A stretch of DNA of 64,000 nucleotides from Entomomonas asaccharolytica (GTDB taxonomy: Bacteria; Pseudomonadota; Gammaproteobacteria; Pseudomonadales; Pseudomonadaceae), in NCBI RefSeq assembly GCF_016653615.1, contig NZ_CP067393.1:945673-1009672 (forward strand), in the 5' to 3' direction. The position numbers and the translations under genes are program-made. Positions within the stretch are counted from its first letter, which is position 1. The number at the start of each line of letters is the position of its first letter. Of the stretch, positions 17,939-27,825 are shown piece after piece. A model generated the notes under the pieces. It saw only the letters and a list, made by a program, of their open reading frames with translations, ran no database searches and had not been told where the DNA came from.

Positions 17939-19663
17939 TTATTGATTAGCATTTTTAACAAATTGCCAGTAACGACCTTTTTGTTCAAGCAGTGTTTGAT
18001 GATTACCTTGTTCGATAATTTTGCCACCATCCATTACCACAATTCTATCCATTTCATTTAAATTGGTTAGGCGGTGGGTTACCATAATTAAGGTTTTATT
18101 TTTGGCATGTTGTTTTAAGATATGCAATATTTGCTGTTCTGTGTCTGCATCTAAACCATTGGTTGGTTCGTCTAATAAAATAAGTGGAGCTTGGTGTAGT
18201 AATGCTCTAGCTATACCTATACGAGTTTGCTCACCACCTGAAAGTTGCCTACCACCTTCACCTAACCATTGGTTAAGGCCAACGCCTTCCAGTAGGTTAT
18301 TAAGTCCAACTTGATTTAAAACCTCTGTAAGTTGTTGATTGGTAGCGTTTGCATTAGCCATTAAAAGGTTGTGTCGTAATGTGGCACTAAAAATATAGAC
18401 ACGTTGGGTTACTACTGAGATCATTTGTCTTATGGTTTGTTCGTCGTAATCAGGTAATGCTATTTGATTAAGGATAATTTGCCCTTGTTGGGGATCCCAT
18501 GCACGGGTTAATAGCTGTAACAAGGTAGATTTACCACAACCTGTTTTGCCCAGTAACGCAACATGCTGACCGGTTTGTAGTTGTAGACTGATATTGCTTA
18601 ATACCTGTTGTGGCTGTTCAGGATAGCTAAAAGAGATATTGTCTAGTTGTAGATTAGCTTGGGGTAAATAGTCTGCTTTCGCTTGGATAAAGGTAACATC
18701 AGGCTGTTGTGATAATAATTCATTGACTCGTTTAGCCGATGAGGTAACTTGGCTCAAGTGTAAAAAAGCAGTTGCAACAGGTGCAATAGCTTCAAAAGAG
18801 GCTAGCGAAGCAAAAGCAAATAGGGCGATAAGTGGATTTAAGGTATGGTTAACTCCAACACCACTCGCTGCTAACCACAGTATAAGCACAGTAGTTAGAC
18901 CTGATGTTAAAATAATAAATGATTGCGATAGACCAGTTAATGACGCTTGTTTTTTCTGGGTGTTTAACCACTTAGTTTCAGTGTTGTTTAATTGTGTACG
19001 AAAACGTGCTAGTGCATTAAAGATAGCGAGTTCAGCTTGCCCCTGTAACCAAGCAGTAAGTTCTGTTCGGTATTGGCCTTTTAATTGGGTTAGACTAATA
19101 CCAATAGGGTTGCCTGCATAATAAAAGATAATAGGGGTAATTAATACTAATACAGTAAGTATCACACCTAAAGTTAAAGCTAGATAAATATCAATAAATA
19201 ATAAACCAACTGTCACCATAAAAATCACCATAATAGCACTGACTATGGGTGAAATAAGATGTAAATAAAGATGGTCTAGGGTATCGATATCAGCCACTAG
19301 GCGATTTAATAATTCAGCTTGTTTAAAGCGAGAGATAGCTGTTGGTGTTAGTGGTAGTAAATTTCTAAAAGTAAAAACACGTAGTTTGGCCAAAATTCTA
19401 AAGGTGGTATCATGGCTAACTAAGCGCTCGCCATAACGGAAAACAGTACGCATAACCGCAGAACCACGTACTCCTGCTGAGGGTAATAGGTAGTTAAAGG
19501 TAACCCCCATAATGCCTGCTAAGGCGGTTGAAGCTAAAAACCAGCCCGATATACTTAACAAGCAAATACTAGCAAGTAAAGTGAGAATAGCTAGCAAAAT
19601 ACCAAGTGCTATTTTTCGCCAATATTGACGATAAAGTTTTAAGAAAGGATACAGATCACGCAT
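17939..19663 (-). CDS. cydC: CydC, cysteine/glutathione ABC exporter subunit
   Basis: 574 residues: six-helix membrane domain, then ATPase with Walker A GKTGCGKST, signature LSGGEQTR, Walker B LILLDEPTNGLD and switch MVTHRL. The SICLLSISGWFLASTALAG segment in the first helices is characteristic of CydC. With CydD it exports cysteine and glutathione to the periplasm, needed for cytochrome bd assembly. The gene follows cydD with a 3-base gap. Confidence 0.93.
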   Translation of the reverse strand: MRDLYPFLKLYRQYWRKIALGILLAILTLLASICLLSISGWFLASTALAGIMGVTFNYLLPSAGVRGSAVMRTVFRYGERLVSHDTTFRILAKLRVFTFRNLLPLTPTAISRFKQAELLNRLVADIDTLDHLYLHLISPIVSAIMVIFMVTVGLLFIDIYLALTLGVILTVLVLITPIIFYYAGNPIGISLTQLKGQYRTELTAWLQGQAELAIFNALARFRTQLNNTETKWLNTQKKQASLTGLSQSFIILTSGLTTVLILWLAASGVGVNHTLNPLIALFAFASLASFEAIAPVATAFLHLSQVTSSAKRVNELLSQQPDVTFIQAKADYLPQANLQLDNISFSYPEQPQQVLSNISLQLQTGQHVALLGKTGCGKSTLLQLLTRAWDPQQGQIILNQIALPDYDEQTIRQMISVVTQRVYIFSATLRHNLLMANANATNQQLTEVLNQVGLNNLLEGVGLNQWLGEGGRQLSGGEQTRIGIARALLHQAPLILLDEPTNGLDADTEQQILHILKQHAKNKTLIMVTHRLTNLNEMDRIVVMDGGKIIEQGNHQTLLEQKGRYWQFVKNANQ

Positions 19664-19666
19664 TGT

Positions 19667-21433
19667 TTAAATCTCCTCTCTTTGGCTAGCTAATAATTGA
19701 GCAAAAGCACCATCAACTTGACTAAGTTCATGGTAATTGCCAGTTTGTATAATTAAACCCTTATCCATTACCCAGATAGTGTCATAGTTAGCCGTATCTT
19801 TTAATTGATGGGTAATCATAATCGTTGCTTGATAGTGTGCGGCTTCTGTTAATGATTGCATCACCAACATTTCACTAGTTACATCTAAGCTGGCTGTTGG
19901 TTCATCTAATAACAATAGCCGACAAGGCATTAACAAGGCTCTAGCAACCGCAATGCGTTGCGTTTGTCCTATGGATAATCGAGTAGCATATTCACCCACT
20001 GAGGTTTCAATGCCATTAGGTAGGCGCTCAAGAAACTCATCAACATACGCTTTTTTTATGGCAGTAGTTAATTGCTGTTCAGAGGCATTTGGGTTAGCCA
20101 GCAAGATATTTTGTTTAATGGTTGTTTCTGGTAAGTAGGGGTTTTGTCCCACCCAGCTTAATTGTTGTCGCCAATGCTCAATATCAAGTTGATTAAGCTC
20201 TATACCATTAATAGTTAAAGAGCCACGATAGGGTAGAAACCCTAGTAACAGATTAAATAAAGAACTTTTACCAGCACCACTATGCCCAACAATAGCAATT
20301 TTTTGCTTACTATTGATAGTAAAAGATAAAGGACCTGCTAATTGCTGACCCTGTGGTGATAGAATAAATAATTCATTAGCAATAATAGTAATCTCATCTG
20401 TACTATTAATTATTTTATCGCCTAGTAAGGGATTATTATTTTCGTGTGCTAAAAATGTCACTAATGATTCAGCTGCCCCTATTGCCTGTGCTTTGGCGTG
20501 GTAGAAAGTACCTAAATCTCTTAGTGGCTGAAAGAATTCGGGGGCTAATATTAAGGCAAAAAAACCGGCAAATAAGGTGATGCCTAAACCATAGTGGCCA
20601 AAATTAAGCTCGCCTAAATAGGAGAAACCAAAATAAACAGCCACTATAGCAATTGATACTGAGGCAAAAAATTCTAGCACCGCGGAAGAAAGAAAGGCTT
20701 GTTTTAGTACACTCATGGTTCGTTGTCTAAAATCTTCTGACGACTCTTCGATCTGTTTGATTTCATTATTGCCTTGAAAGAATAAACGTAATGTATTAAG
20801 ACCCTTTAAACGATCAAGAAATGTACCACTTAATCTAGCCAATACCGCAAAATTACGTTGATTAGCTTCTGCTGCGCCCATGCCTACTAATGCCATAAAT
20901 AAAGGAATTAAGGGCGCCGTAAATGTGAGAATAAGACCTGCAGCCCAATTGGTAGGATAAACAGCAATTAGTATAAAAATAGGAATAATAGCAGCTAATG
21001 CTACCTGTGGTAGATAACGGGAGTAAAAATCCTGCATTTCCTCGATTTGCTCAAGGATCATGGTAGCCCAACTACCTGCAGGTTTATTTTGAATCCAAAC
21101 TGGGCCTAATGCTTCTAACTTATCAAGTACTGTCTTACGAATAGTTTTACGAACTGCTGCACCACACAAAAAACCTACTTTCTCTCTTGACCAGGCTAGT
21201 ATTGTTCGTATCACGGTGGTGGCAATAAGCCCCAAAAAGTAAAGGGAAAGTGATTCTTTATTTACTTGGTCTACAATAAGGTTATGGAGAATAGTGGCTA
21301 ATAACCAAGCCTGAATAATAATAACAAGGCCATTAATTGTACCAAGCATTATCAATATTCGTAGCCATTTCTTGGCAGTGCTATTTTGCTGTTTTAACCA
21401 ACCAATAAGCTGTTTCTGCTTTGTTTTATTCAT
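19667..21433 (-). CDS. cydD: CydD, cysteine/glutathione ABC exporter subunit
   Basis: 588 residues: membrane domain (Pfam ABC-transporter fold) and ATPase with Walker A GHSGAGKSS, signature LSIGQTQR, Walker B LLLLDEPTASLD and ITHQL switch. It pairs with CydC as a heterodimer, and the CydD-before-CydC order matches the usual operon. No cydAB genes are in the window. Confidence 0.93.
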   Translation of the reverse strand: MNKTKQKQLIGWLKQQNSTAKKWLRILIMLGTINGLVIIIQAWLLATILHNLIVDQVNKESLSLYFLGLIATTVIRTILAWSREKVGFLCGAAVRKTIRKTVLDKLEALGPVWIQNKPAGSWATMILEQIEEMQDFYSRYLPQVALAAIIPIFILIAVYPTNWAAGLILTFTAPLIPLFMALVGMGAAEANQRNFAVLARLSGTFLDRLKGLNTLRLFFQGNNEIKQIEESSEDFRQRTMSVLKQAFLSSAVLEFFASVSIAIVAVYFGFSYLGELNFGHYGLGITLFAGFFALILAPEFFQPLRDLGTFYHAKAQAIGAAESLVTFLAHENNNPLLGDKIINSTDEITIIANELFILSPQGQQLAGPLSFTINSKQKIAIVGHSGAGKSSLFNLLLGFLPYRGSLTINGIELNQLDIEHWRQQLSWVGQNPYLPETTIKQNILLANPNASEQQLTTAIKKAYVDEFLERLPNGIETSVGEYATRLSIGQTQRIAVARALLMPCRLLLLDEPTASLDVTSEMLVMQSLTEAAHYQATIMITHQLKDTANYDTIWVMDKGLIIQTGNYHELSQVDGAFAQLLASQREEI

Positions 21434-21800
21434 AAATAATAGGTCTGGTACTTCTAATCAGTAGCTTTAAAAAAGAGCGAAGTCTTATTATATCAGTAGT
21501 ACAGCAAAAGTGAGTTTAATATTCTTACTGGTACACTTTTTTGGTATATTGAGATGGTTATATAACTTTTGAGAAAAACCTTTGCAAGCCATTATGTCAA
21601 GAATGTTGTCGACATAATGAAACTACAAAAAACGCTTGGTCATTCTAGTATAAAATGATGTTACAGCTATGTCGGTTATCGCCAGATTATTTAATAAATA
21701 TTGTAAACTTAGTTTTATTAGTCTCTATATAAAAAATAGAGAAGGTGAGCAATATTTTTACGTGAGTAATAAAAAAGGCTTGTATTTTTATAATACAAGC
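21434..21800. other. Left flank of the integrative element
   Basis: Host-side DNA between cydD and the left attachment site. It holds an integrase remnant (21566-21658) and a Rho-independent hairpin (21774-21804). No complete gene was found. Confidence 0.5.
21566..21658 (+). pseudogene. Tyrosine-recombinase (phage integrase) C-terminal remnant
   Basis: An open stretch of 30 codons reads LLRKTFASHYVKN, then IMKLQKTLGHSSIK before a TGA. These are the catalytic H-x-L-R-(H/K)-T-F-A-S-H and L-Q-x-x-L-G-H-S motifs of lambda-type integrases. The preceding part is absent and the expected K-M-T-x-x-Y tail is broken: the codons after the stop (TGT TAC AGC TAT) could be its tyrosine region after a deletion. 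It is not part of the complete integrase downstream, which is of another subfamily. It sits 140 bases outside the left att site, suggesting an earlier element used the same locus. Confidence 0.75.
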
Positions 21801-21804
21801 CTTT
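21774..21804 (-). terminator. Rho-independent terminator, probably the original tRNA-Cys terminator
   Basis: A 13-bp perfect stem (AAAGGCTTGTATT / AATACAAGCCTTT) with loop TTTAT. Read on the minus strand it is followed by TTTTTT. It directly follows the duplicated tRNA 3' tip, the position a tRNA-Cys terminator would have had before the element inserted. Confidence 0.7.
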
Positions 21805-21824
21805 AAATATGGAGGCCGGGGTCG
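21801..21824 (+). repeat. Left attachment site (duplicate of tRNA-Cys 3' end)
   Basis: 23 of 24 bases match 41361-41384. The common core ATATGGAGGCCGGGGTCG is the 3' end of the tRNA-Cys gene (minus strand) with its encoded CCA. Only the 3' tip is present here; the anticodon half of a tRNA is missing, so this is an att remnant and not a gene. Confidence 0.85.
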
Positions 21825-21909
21825 AACTCGAATTATAATCTAATATAATTGTTTAAGAGACAGATATAATAATCGACTATTATAAAACTATGGACAACTA
21901 TACTAAATA

Positions 21910-21929
21910 GGGGTATAAAAAGGGGTATA
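21910..21929 (+). repeat. Left integrase arm-type site (two GGGGTATA copies)
   Basis: GGGGTATA at 21910-21917 and 21922-21929, 12 bp apart, 31 bases before the integrase start. The same pair with the same spacing recurs at 41295-41314. Identical paired sites inside both ends point to integrase binding; the arrangement is seen, the function is inferred. Confidence 0.6.
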
Positions 21930-21959
21930 ATTTAAAAGTGTTTCTTACAGGTCTCAGAA

Positions 21960-23243
21960 ATGGCACGATTAATAACTCCTTTAACTGAAGTAAAATGTAG
22001 TAGTGCAAAGCCAAAAGCAAAAGACTATAAATTATTTGATGGTGGTGGTCTTTATCTTCTAGTTAAAGCTAGTGGTACAAAAAGCTGGCGGATGAAATTC
22101 AATAAACCTGAAGATCGTAAAGAAAGTGTTCTTACTTTTGGTGATTATCCTAAGTTATCTATCAAAGAAGCTAGAGAAGCAAGAGAAAATGCAAAAGATT
22201 TACTAGCTAAAGACATTAACCCAAAAGTAGAAAAAGACAACGCCAAGTTAAAAACCACTGTAGCCAATGAAGACATTATCTTATTTGAAACAGTAGCGAG
22301 AGAGTGGATAAAACAAACAGCAAAGGCAAAAAAATGGGATGATAGTCATATAGATAAAATGACTGGAATGGTAGAAAACTATATTTTACCTTCATTAGGT
22401 AATAAAAATGTAAAATCTATAGAATTTAGAGATGCATTAATCCCAGTACAAACTGCTCTAAATAAAGAATACTTTGAAACAGCGACAAGGGTTAGGCAAA
22501 CAGTTATAAAAATAATGAGACTAGCTGTTATCAAAGGACTTATTAGAACTAATCCAGCATTAGACCTAGTGGGACTCACTATTGAACATGAAAGTAATCA
22601 TTTCCCAGCGCTACCTATAGAAAGGTTAGGTGAACTATCAAACAAAATATACAACTATCCTCATCATATAGTAACTCGTTATGCCCTTATTCTTACTCAA
22701 CATATCTATATCCGGTCAAGTGAACTTAGATTTGCTCGTTGGAGTGAAATTGATTTTAAAAATAAATTATGGAAAATCCCTAATGAGCGAGAAACAGTAG
22801 AAGGTGTTAAAAACTCAAAAAGAGGAGCTAAAGTTGGTGAATATTTAGTACCGCTATCTGACCAAGTAATAACTCTACTACAAGAGCTTTATGATATTAC
22901 TGGACAATATGAATGGATATTTACCATTAATGGCAAAAAACCTCTATCAGAAAACACTATCAACCAAGCTTTAAGAAACTTAGGTTACAGTACCAAAAAT
23001 GATATCTGTGGACATGGAATGCGAGCAATGGCTTGTAGTGCACTAAATGAAAGTGGTATTTTTAGTGAAGATGCTATCGAAAAACAAATGTCACACCAAG
23101 AGCGCAAAAAAGTAAGACGTGCCTATATCCACAAAGCAAAACATATTCAACAACGGATTAAAATCATGCAGTGGTGGAGCGATTATATAGAATACTCCAT
23201 ACAGTATGAATACATCCCACCTTATGAATTTAAAAGAAATTAG
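21960..23243 (+). CDS. int: P4/DUF4102-type tyrosine integrase
   Basis: 427 residues. The N-terminal DUF4102 domain reads LFDGGGLYLLVKASGTKSWRMKF, followed by an SAM-like core-binding domain (about 110-215) and a catalytic domain with Arg in IRSSELRFARW, H-x-x-R in GHGMRAMA, His in QMSHQERKKVR and the nucleophile Tyr in RRAYIHKA (near 384). Such integrases insert islands into tRNA 3' ends, agreeing with the tRNA-Cys tip immediately upstream. It should also catalyse excision with an AlpA-like helper, encoded at 30679-30882. Confidence 0.95.
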   Translation: MARLITPLTEVKCSSAKPKAKDYKLFDGGGLYLLVKASGTKSWRMKFNKPEDRKESVLTFGDYPKLSIKEAREARENAKDLLAKDINPKVEKDNAKLKTTVANEDIILFETVAREWIKQTAKAKKWDDSHIDKMTGMVENYILPSLGNKNVKSIEFRDALIPVQTALNKEYFETATRVRQTVIKIMRLAVIKGLIRTNPALDLVGLTIEHESNHFPALPIERLGELSNKIYNYPHHIVTRYALILTQHIYIRSSELRFARWSEIDFKNKLWKIPNERETVEGVKNSKRGAKVGEYLVPLSDQVITLLQELYDITGQYEWIFTINGKKPLSENTINQALRNLGYSTKNDICGHGMRAMACSALNESGIFSEDAIEKQMSHQERKKVRRAYIHKAKHIQQRIKIMQWWSDYIEYSIQYEYIPPYEFKRN

Positions 23244-23433
23244 AGGTAAACAGTAATATCATTACTTATTAAAATATCAACTACTACTGGTATTTAATAG
23301 TAAAATTTTTATGAATAATTATAAGAAGAATATAATAAAAATTTAATTATTACTGGAAGTTGTATTCATTATATGAAATTGAGTTAGTATTTACCACTAT
23401 GATGAAATAAACAATGAGATCAATTAGATTGGA

Positions 23434-23524
23434 ATTAAAGACATAGTAGCCTAAACGGCTACTATGGGGTACGTTCTTTTAGAACTTATTGTAGTAACGG
23501 CTCTCACCCCAGATGGCTACAATG
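23434..23524 (-). ncRNA. tracrRNA of the type II-C CRISPR system
   Basis: Read on the minus strand: an anti-repeat (23523-23489) complementary to the array repeat with a central mismatch bulge (CCGTTA), then AATAAG, a short nexus hairpin GTTCT/AGAAC (23485-23473), and a 10-bp perfect terminator hairpin CATAGTAGCC/GGCTACTATG (23466-23442) followed by TCTTTAATT. The layout is the same as the Neisseria meningitidis tracrRNA. It lies upstream of and divergent from cas9. The 5' end near 23524 is set by the promoter at 23531-23559; ends are estimates. Confidence 0.88.
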
Positions 23525-23530
23525 ATTTAT

Positions 23531-23559
23531 ATTGTAAAAATTAATTAAATAAAAAACAA
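23531..23559 (-). promoter_or_regulatory. Predicted tracrRNA promoter
   Basis: On the minus strand TTGTTT (23559-23554) and TACAAT (23536-23531) are separated by exactly 17 bases. Initiation about 7 bases later falls at the first base of the anti-repeat. Confidence 0.6.
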
Positions 23560-23627
23560 GCTATAAAATTTATAATACTTTTGTCTAGTCTATTTAGGGT
23601 GTTGTAAATACAAGTTTAGAGTTATTC

Positions 23628-23633
23628 TATAAT
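23628..23633 (+). promoter_or_regulatory. Possible cas9 -10 box
   Basis: A consensus TATAAT stands 37 bases before the cas9 start. No good -35 at 16-18 bases was found (TTGTAA lies 20 bases away), so this is tentative. Confidence 0.35.
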
Positions 23634-23669
23634 ACTATAGTCTAATGCTTAAATTGATTAGGGAAGAAT

Positions 23670-26600
23670 ATGAATAACAACTTTATTATAGGTTTGGATA
23701 TTGGTATTGCATCAGTAGGTTGGGCTGTACTACGACCTAACCAAGCGACTGAGCAAGGAAGAATTATTGATTTAGGGGTACGTTGTTTTGATAAAGCAGA
23801 ACAACCTAAAACGGGTGAACCTTTAAATTTAGCGCGAAGATTACAACGTAATACACGAACCCGTTTAGCTCATAGGGTACAGCGCCTAAAAAAGCTAAGA
23901 AGATATTTGAAATTACAGGGTTTAATAAGCTCTGCTGATGAAAATGCTTTAATTACTCCAGCCAATAGCCCAGATCCTTGGCAACTAAGAGTAAAAGCTT
24001 TAGATCAGTTGCTTACTGGAGAGGAGTTAGCTCGTGCTATTTATCATCTAGTGAAACATCGTGGTTACTATGTGGGTCGCAAAGCAGAGGAGTTAGCTGA
24101 TGAGAAAAGTGACCAAGGCCGCATGAGCAAAGCAGTAAAGGAAACCAAGGGATTATTTGAAAGCAAAAACTATCGTACTGTAGCTGAAATGGTGCTTAAG
24201 GAAGAGACTTTTAAGGAAGCTAAAAGAAATAAAGCAGGCGATTATAAACATACTTTTTATCGTAGTTTATTAAGGGATGAACTAAACCTGTTATTAAATA
24301 AACAAAGAGAATTGGGTAGCTCTTTTATAACAGATGAGTTTATTGCAGAGGTGGATAATATTTTTTGGTATCAACGCCCTGCATTAAGTGGTGAAGCTAT
24401 TTTAAAAATGCTTGGCTTTTGTACCCATGAGAAAAAAGAATACAGAGCAGCTAAAGCTTGCTATTCGGCAGAACGTTATATTTGGTTATCCAGTTTAAAT
24501 AATCTAAGAATAAGGGATCAGGGCGAAATTAGGCCACTTACTGAACAGGAAAGGGCGGTGCTTGTAGACTTACCGTTTTATCAACAAAAAATTACTTATA
24601 AAACGTTACGCAAAGAGCTAAAAAAACATTGTGACTTTGCACCAACTAGTTATTTTACAGGAATAGGCGGTAGAACTGAGGATGAGTTGGATAAAGCAGA
24701 AAACAAAACCTTTTTTCATAGTAAGGCTTACCATGAGTTAAAGAAAGCCTTTACTGATGGTCGTTGGTTAGAGGTTAGTAAGGATATGGCGTTATTAGAT
24801 GAAATAGCCACTATTTTAAGTTTATATAAAACCGATGATGAAATTAATCAAAAATTAGCAATGTTGTCCCTTTCTGAGGATGAGATAAAAAAGTTATTGT
24901 TAATTAATTTTAGCCAGTTTATTAATCTTTCTTTAGTAGCTTTACAAAAATTATTACCGCATTTAGAAGCAGGTAAAAATTATTATGAAGCTTGTGAGTT
25001 ATGTGGCTATCATTCAAAAAAAGATCAACAAAAAGTAAAGTATTTACCCTCGTTATATGACTTTCAATTTGATCCAAAAAGTAAGCAGCATAAGCGTATC
25101 CCTGTTATTAAAAATCCTGTGGTAATGCGTGCCTTAAACCAATCCCGTAAAGTGGTTAATGAGTTGATTAGAAAATATGGCTCACCTAGTGAGGTACATA
25201 TTGAGCTAGCGAGAGATTTATCAAAACCTTTTGAAGAACGAACACGTATTCAGAAAGAACAAGATAAGTTTCGCTTAGAAAAAGAAAAAATTGTTGAGTA
25301 TTTTAATGATTTATTTGTTGGTCGTAATCCACGGGGGGCAGAATTATTAAAGTTTAGGCTGTACCGTGAACAGTCTGGTAAAGATGCCTATACATTGGAA
25401 ACAATTGATTTAGATAGACTTTGCGAAGATGGTTATATGCAAATAGATCATATTTTGCCTTATTCTCGCTCTTATGATGATAGCTTAAGTAATAAAGTTT
25501 TGGTATTAAATAAAACCAATCAAGATAAGACCAATCAAACTCCTTATGAGTATTTGAGAGGTGAACAGGATACTCAACAATGGCGAGATTTTGAGATATG
25601 GGTTAGTAATAATAAAAATTATAGTAGACCTAAAAAAGAACGCCTACTTAAGAAAAACTTTGATGAAAAAACAGAAAAAGAATGGGCAAGTCGTAATCTA
25701 AACGATACTCGCTATATAGCACGTTTTTTTAGTCAATTTGTAAAAGATAACTTATTATTTGCTAATGATAAAGGGCGTGTAGTAGTGCCTAGCGGCAATA
25801 TTACCAGTACCTTAAGAAAAGCATGGGGTTTAATCAAGCGCAGGGAACAAAGCGATTTGCATCATGCTTTAGACGCCTGTGTAGTGGCAGCCGCTAACCA
25901 TAAATTAATCATGGATATTAATGTGCTTAATAAAAAGGATTACTTAAAAGAAAGGGATAACTTTGAAAGAGTCGATAAAAATACAGGTGAAATTAAACAG
26001 TTATTTCCTGAGCCTTGGCCAACCTTTAGAAAAGAAGTAGAAGCACGAATAAATGCTAATCCAAAACAGTCTATATTAGATTATAAGTTGCCTAATTATA
26101 GCCCAGAGGATATTGATAAGCTAAAACCTATATTTGTATCACGTATGCCAAAAAGACGTAATAGCGGGGCATTACACCAAGAAACTATACGTTCTGCTAA
26201 GTATTTAGATAAGCAATTAAGTACCATTCGTAAACCTTTGACCAGTTTAAAGTTAACTGATTTAGATAAAATAGTCGGTTGTTTTATGGATGATGGGGAA
26301 ACCCCTGATCCTCGTAATACGCCCCTTATTAATGCGCTGCAAAAACGTTTAGAACAATATAATAATGATGGTAAAAAAGCCTTTGCTGAACCTTTTTATA
26401 AACCTAGTAAAAAAGGGGAGCTTACGCAATTAGTTAAAAATGTAAAACTATTTGATGTTCAAAAAGGTGGAGTGAAGGTACGCGACGGTGTTGCTAATCA
26501 AGACTCCATGTGGCGAGTGGACGTATTTGAAAAAGAGGGTAAGTATTATTTAGTACCACTTTATCAAATAGATCGTAGCCCCAATCAGCCATTACCTAAT

Positions 26601-26930
26601 AGGGCAGCAACGGCAGGTAAGTCAAGAGATCAATGGGTGGAGATAGATGAAAACTATCAATTTAAATTCTCTTTAATGATAAATGATGGGGTATATCTGA
26701 AAACTAAAAAAGAAACTTATTTAGGCTATTTTGCAGGGTTAGATATAGCTACAGCAGCTATTAATATTCGTAGCCATGATAATAATGAAAAAGTAGGTAA
26801 AAAAGGTTCTGAAGGTGTTTGGCGTAGTATAGGCTTAAAACTGGGTATTGAAAAATTTGAAAAGTTACAAGTAGATGTATTAGGTAACTACTATCCTGTT
26901 AAACAGGAAAAACGTTATGGTATGGCGTAG
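23670..26930 (+). CDS. cas9: Type II-C Cas9 endonuclease
   Basis: 1086 residues, close to the 1082 of N. meningitidis Cas9. RuvC-I is IIGLDIGIASVGWAV (Asp10), the arginine-rich bridge helix NLARRLQRNTRTRLAHR follows, RuvC-II is EVHIELARDLSKP (Glu512), HNH is MQIDHILPYSRSYDD (His594) with NKVLVLNKTNQDK, and RuvC-III is HHALDACVVAA (about 731-741). All catalytic residues are present, so both nuclease centres should be active. A PAM-interacting domain occupies roughly the last 250 residues. The gene is followed by cas1 and cas2 with overlaps, and there is no csn2 or cas4, as in subtype II-C. PAM cannot be read from this window. Confidence 0.97.
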   Translation: MNNNFIIGLDIGIASVGWAVLRPNQATEQGRIIDLGVRCFDKAEQPKTGEPLNLARRLQRNTRTRLAHRVQRLKKLRRYLKLQGLISSADENALITPANSPDPWQLRVKALDQLLTGEELARAIYHLVKHRGYYVGRKAEELADEKSDQGRMSKAVKETKGLFESKNYRTVAEMVLKEETFKEAKRNKAGDYKHTFYRSLLRDELNLLLNKQRELGSSFITDEFIAEVDNIFWYQRPALSGEAILKMLGFCTHEKKEYRAAKACYSAERYIWLSSLNNLRIRDQGEIRPLTEQERAVLVDLPFYQQKITYKTLRKELKKHCDFAPTSYFTGIGGRTEDELDKAENKTFFHSKAYHELKKAFTDGRWLEVSKDMALLDEIATILSLYKTDDEINQKLAMLSLSEDEIKKLLLINFSQFINLSLVALQKLLPHLEAGKNYYEACELCGYHSKKDQQKVKYLPSLYDFQFDPKSKQHKRIPVIKNPVVMRALNQSRKVVNELIRKYGSPSEVHIELARDLSKPFEERTRIQKEQDKFRLEKEKIVEYFNDLFVGRNPRGAELLKFRLYREQSGKDAYTLETIDLDRLCEDGYMQIDHILPYSRSYDDSLSNKVLVLNKTNQDKTNQTPYEYLRGEQDTQQWRDFEIWVSNNKNYSRPKKERLLKKNFDEKTEKEWASRNLNDTRYIARFFSQFVKDNLLFANDKGRVVVPSGNITSTLRKAWGLIKRREQSDLHHALDACVVAAANHKLIMDINVLNKKDYLKERDNFERVDKNTGEIKQLFPEPWPTFRKEVEARINANPKQSILDYKLPNYSPEDIDKLKPIFVSRMPKRRNSGALHQETIRSAKYLDKQLSTIRKPLTSLKLTDLDKIVGCFMDDGETPDPRNTPLINALQKRLEQYNNDGKKAFAEPFYKPSKKGELTQLVKNVKLFDVQKGGVKVRDGVANQDSMWRVDVFEKEGKYYLVPLYQIDRSPNQPLPNRAATAGKSRDQWVEIDENYQFKFSLMINDGVYLKTKKETYLGYFAGLDIATAAINIRSHDNNEKVGKKGSEGVWRSIGLKLGIEKFEKLQVDVLGNYYPVKQEKRYGMA

Positions 26931-27825
26931 TATTATGATCTCACAACCAGCGCGGCTGCGTTGTGAGCATTTTTCATTAGCTATAGAACAAGAGCAAACG
27001 GTGCATATTCCATTTGAAGATATCGCTATTATTATATTGGATCATCGAGAAATACTATTAACCCATCCGTTATTAGCCAAATGCGCCGAACAGGGTATTA
27101 GTCTATTTAGTACAGGCGATGATCACTTACCTAATGGAGTATTTATACCTTATTTACAACATAGTCGTGTAACACGTTTACTTAGATTACAGCAAAATCT
27201 AAAAAGACCTTTAATTAAACAAGCATGGGCGGCTATTGTTCAGCAAAAAATACTTAACCAAGCTAAATGTTTGGCTATTGTTAAACCTGAGCAAGAGATC
27301 ATTATAAATCTACTAAGAAATATGGCTAATAAAATACGGTCAGGTGATCCTAAAAACTTAGAAGCACAAGCTGCTGCACGTTATTTTGGCGTTCTTTTTC
27401 AAGCGGATTTTAAACGTAAAAATAATAATGTAATAAATGCAGCACTTAATTATGGTTATGCTATTTTAAGAGGTGCGATTGCTAGAGGTATAGTGGCACA
27501 CGGATTATTTCCTGCTTTTGGGCTATTTCATAATAACGAGCAAAATGCCTTTAATTTAGCAGATGATTTAATTGAACCATTCCGCCCCCAAGTGGATTTA
27601 TGGGTCGCTAAAAATATTATAGATCAAACTGAACTTTCAACCTTCGATAAAGCAGCTTTAGTTAAATTACTACATGTAGATATAAAAATGCCCACAGGCA
27701 TAATGACAACCTTATCTGCTATTGAATATTGTATTGAAAGTCTAGTGCGCTACTTAGAGACATCAGGTGAGCAGTTGTTAGCATTGCCAAGTTTGGTAGG
27801 AGATCAATTACACCAAAATGAGTAA
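26917..27825 (+). CDS. cas1: CRISPR adaptation endonuclease Cas1
   Basis: 302 residues, subtype II-C. The N-terminus [14 protein letters not shown] matches the M-x-W-R-S start of the subtype and decides ATG 26917, which overlaps the cas9 end by 14 bases. Conserved parts include [43 protein letters not shown] (metal-binding Glu), [17 protein letters not shown] and the late [14 protein letters not shown] (metal-binding Asp). It inserts new spacers with Cas2. Confidence 0.97.
   Translation: MVWRSIMISQPARLRCEHFSLAIEQEQTVHIPFEDIAIIILDHREILLTHPLLAKCAEQGISLFSTGDDHLPNGVFIPYLQHSRVTRLLRLQQNLKRPLIKQAWAAIVQQKILNQAKCLAIVKPEQEIIINLLRNMANKIRSGDPKNLEAQAAARYFGVLFQADFKRKNNNVINAALNYGYAILRGAIARGIVAHGLFPAFGLFHNNEQNAFNLADDLIEPFRPQVDLWVAKNIIDQTELSTFDKAALVKLLHVDIKMPTGIMTTLSAIEYCIESLVRYLETSGEQLLALPSLVGDQLHQNE

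Noticed and set aside
21811..21824. Second tRNA-Cys gene at the left end
   Set aside because: Only the 3' tip is present; beyond position 21824 the sequence no longer folds as a tRNA. It is an att duplicate.
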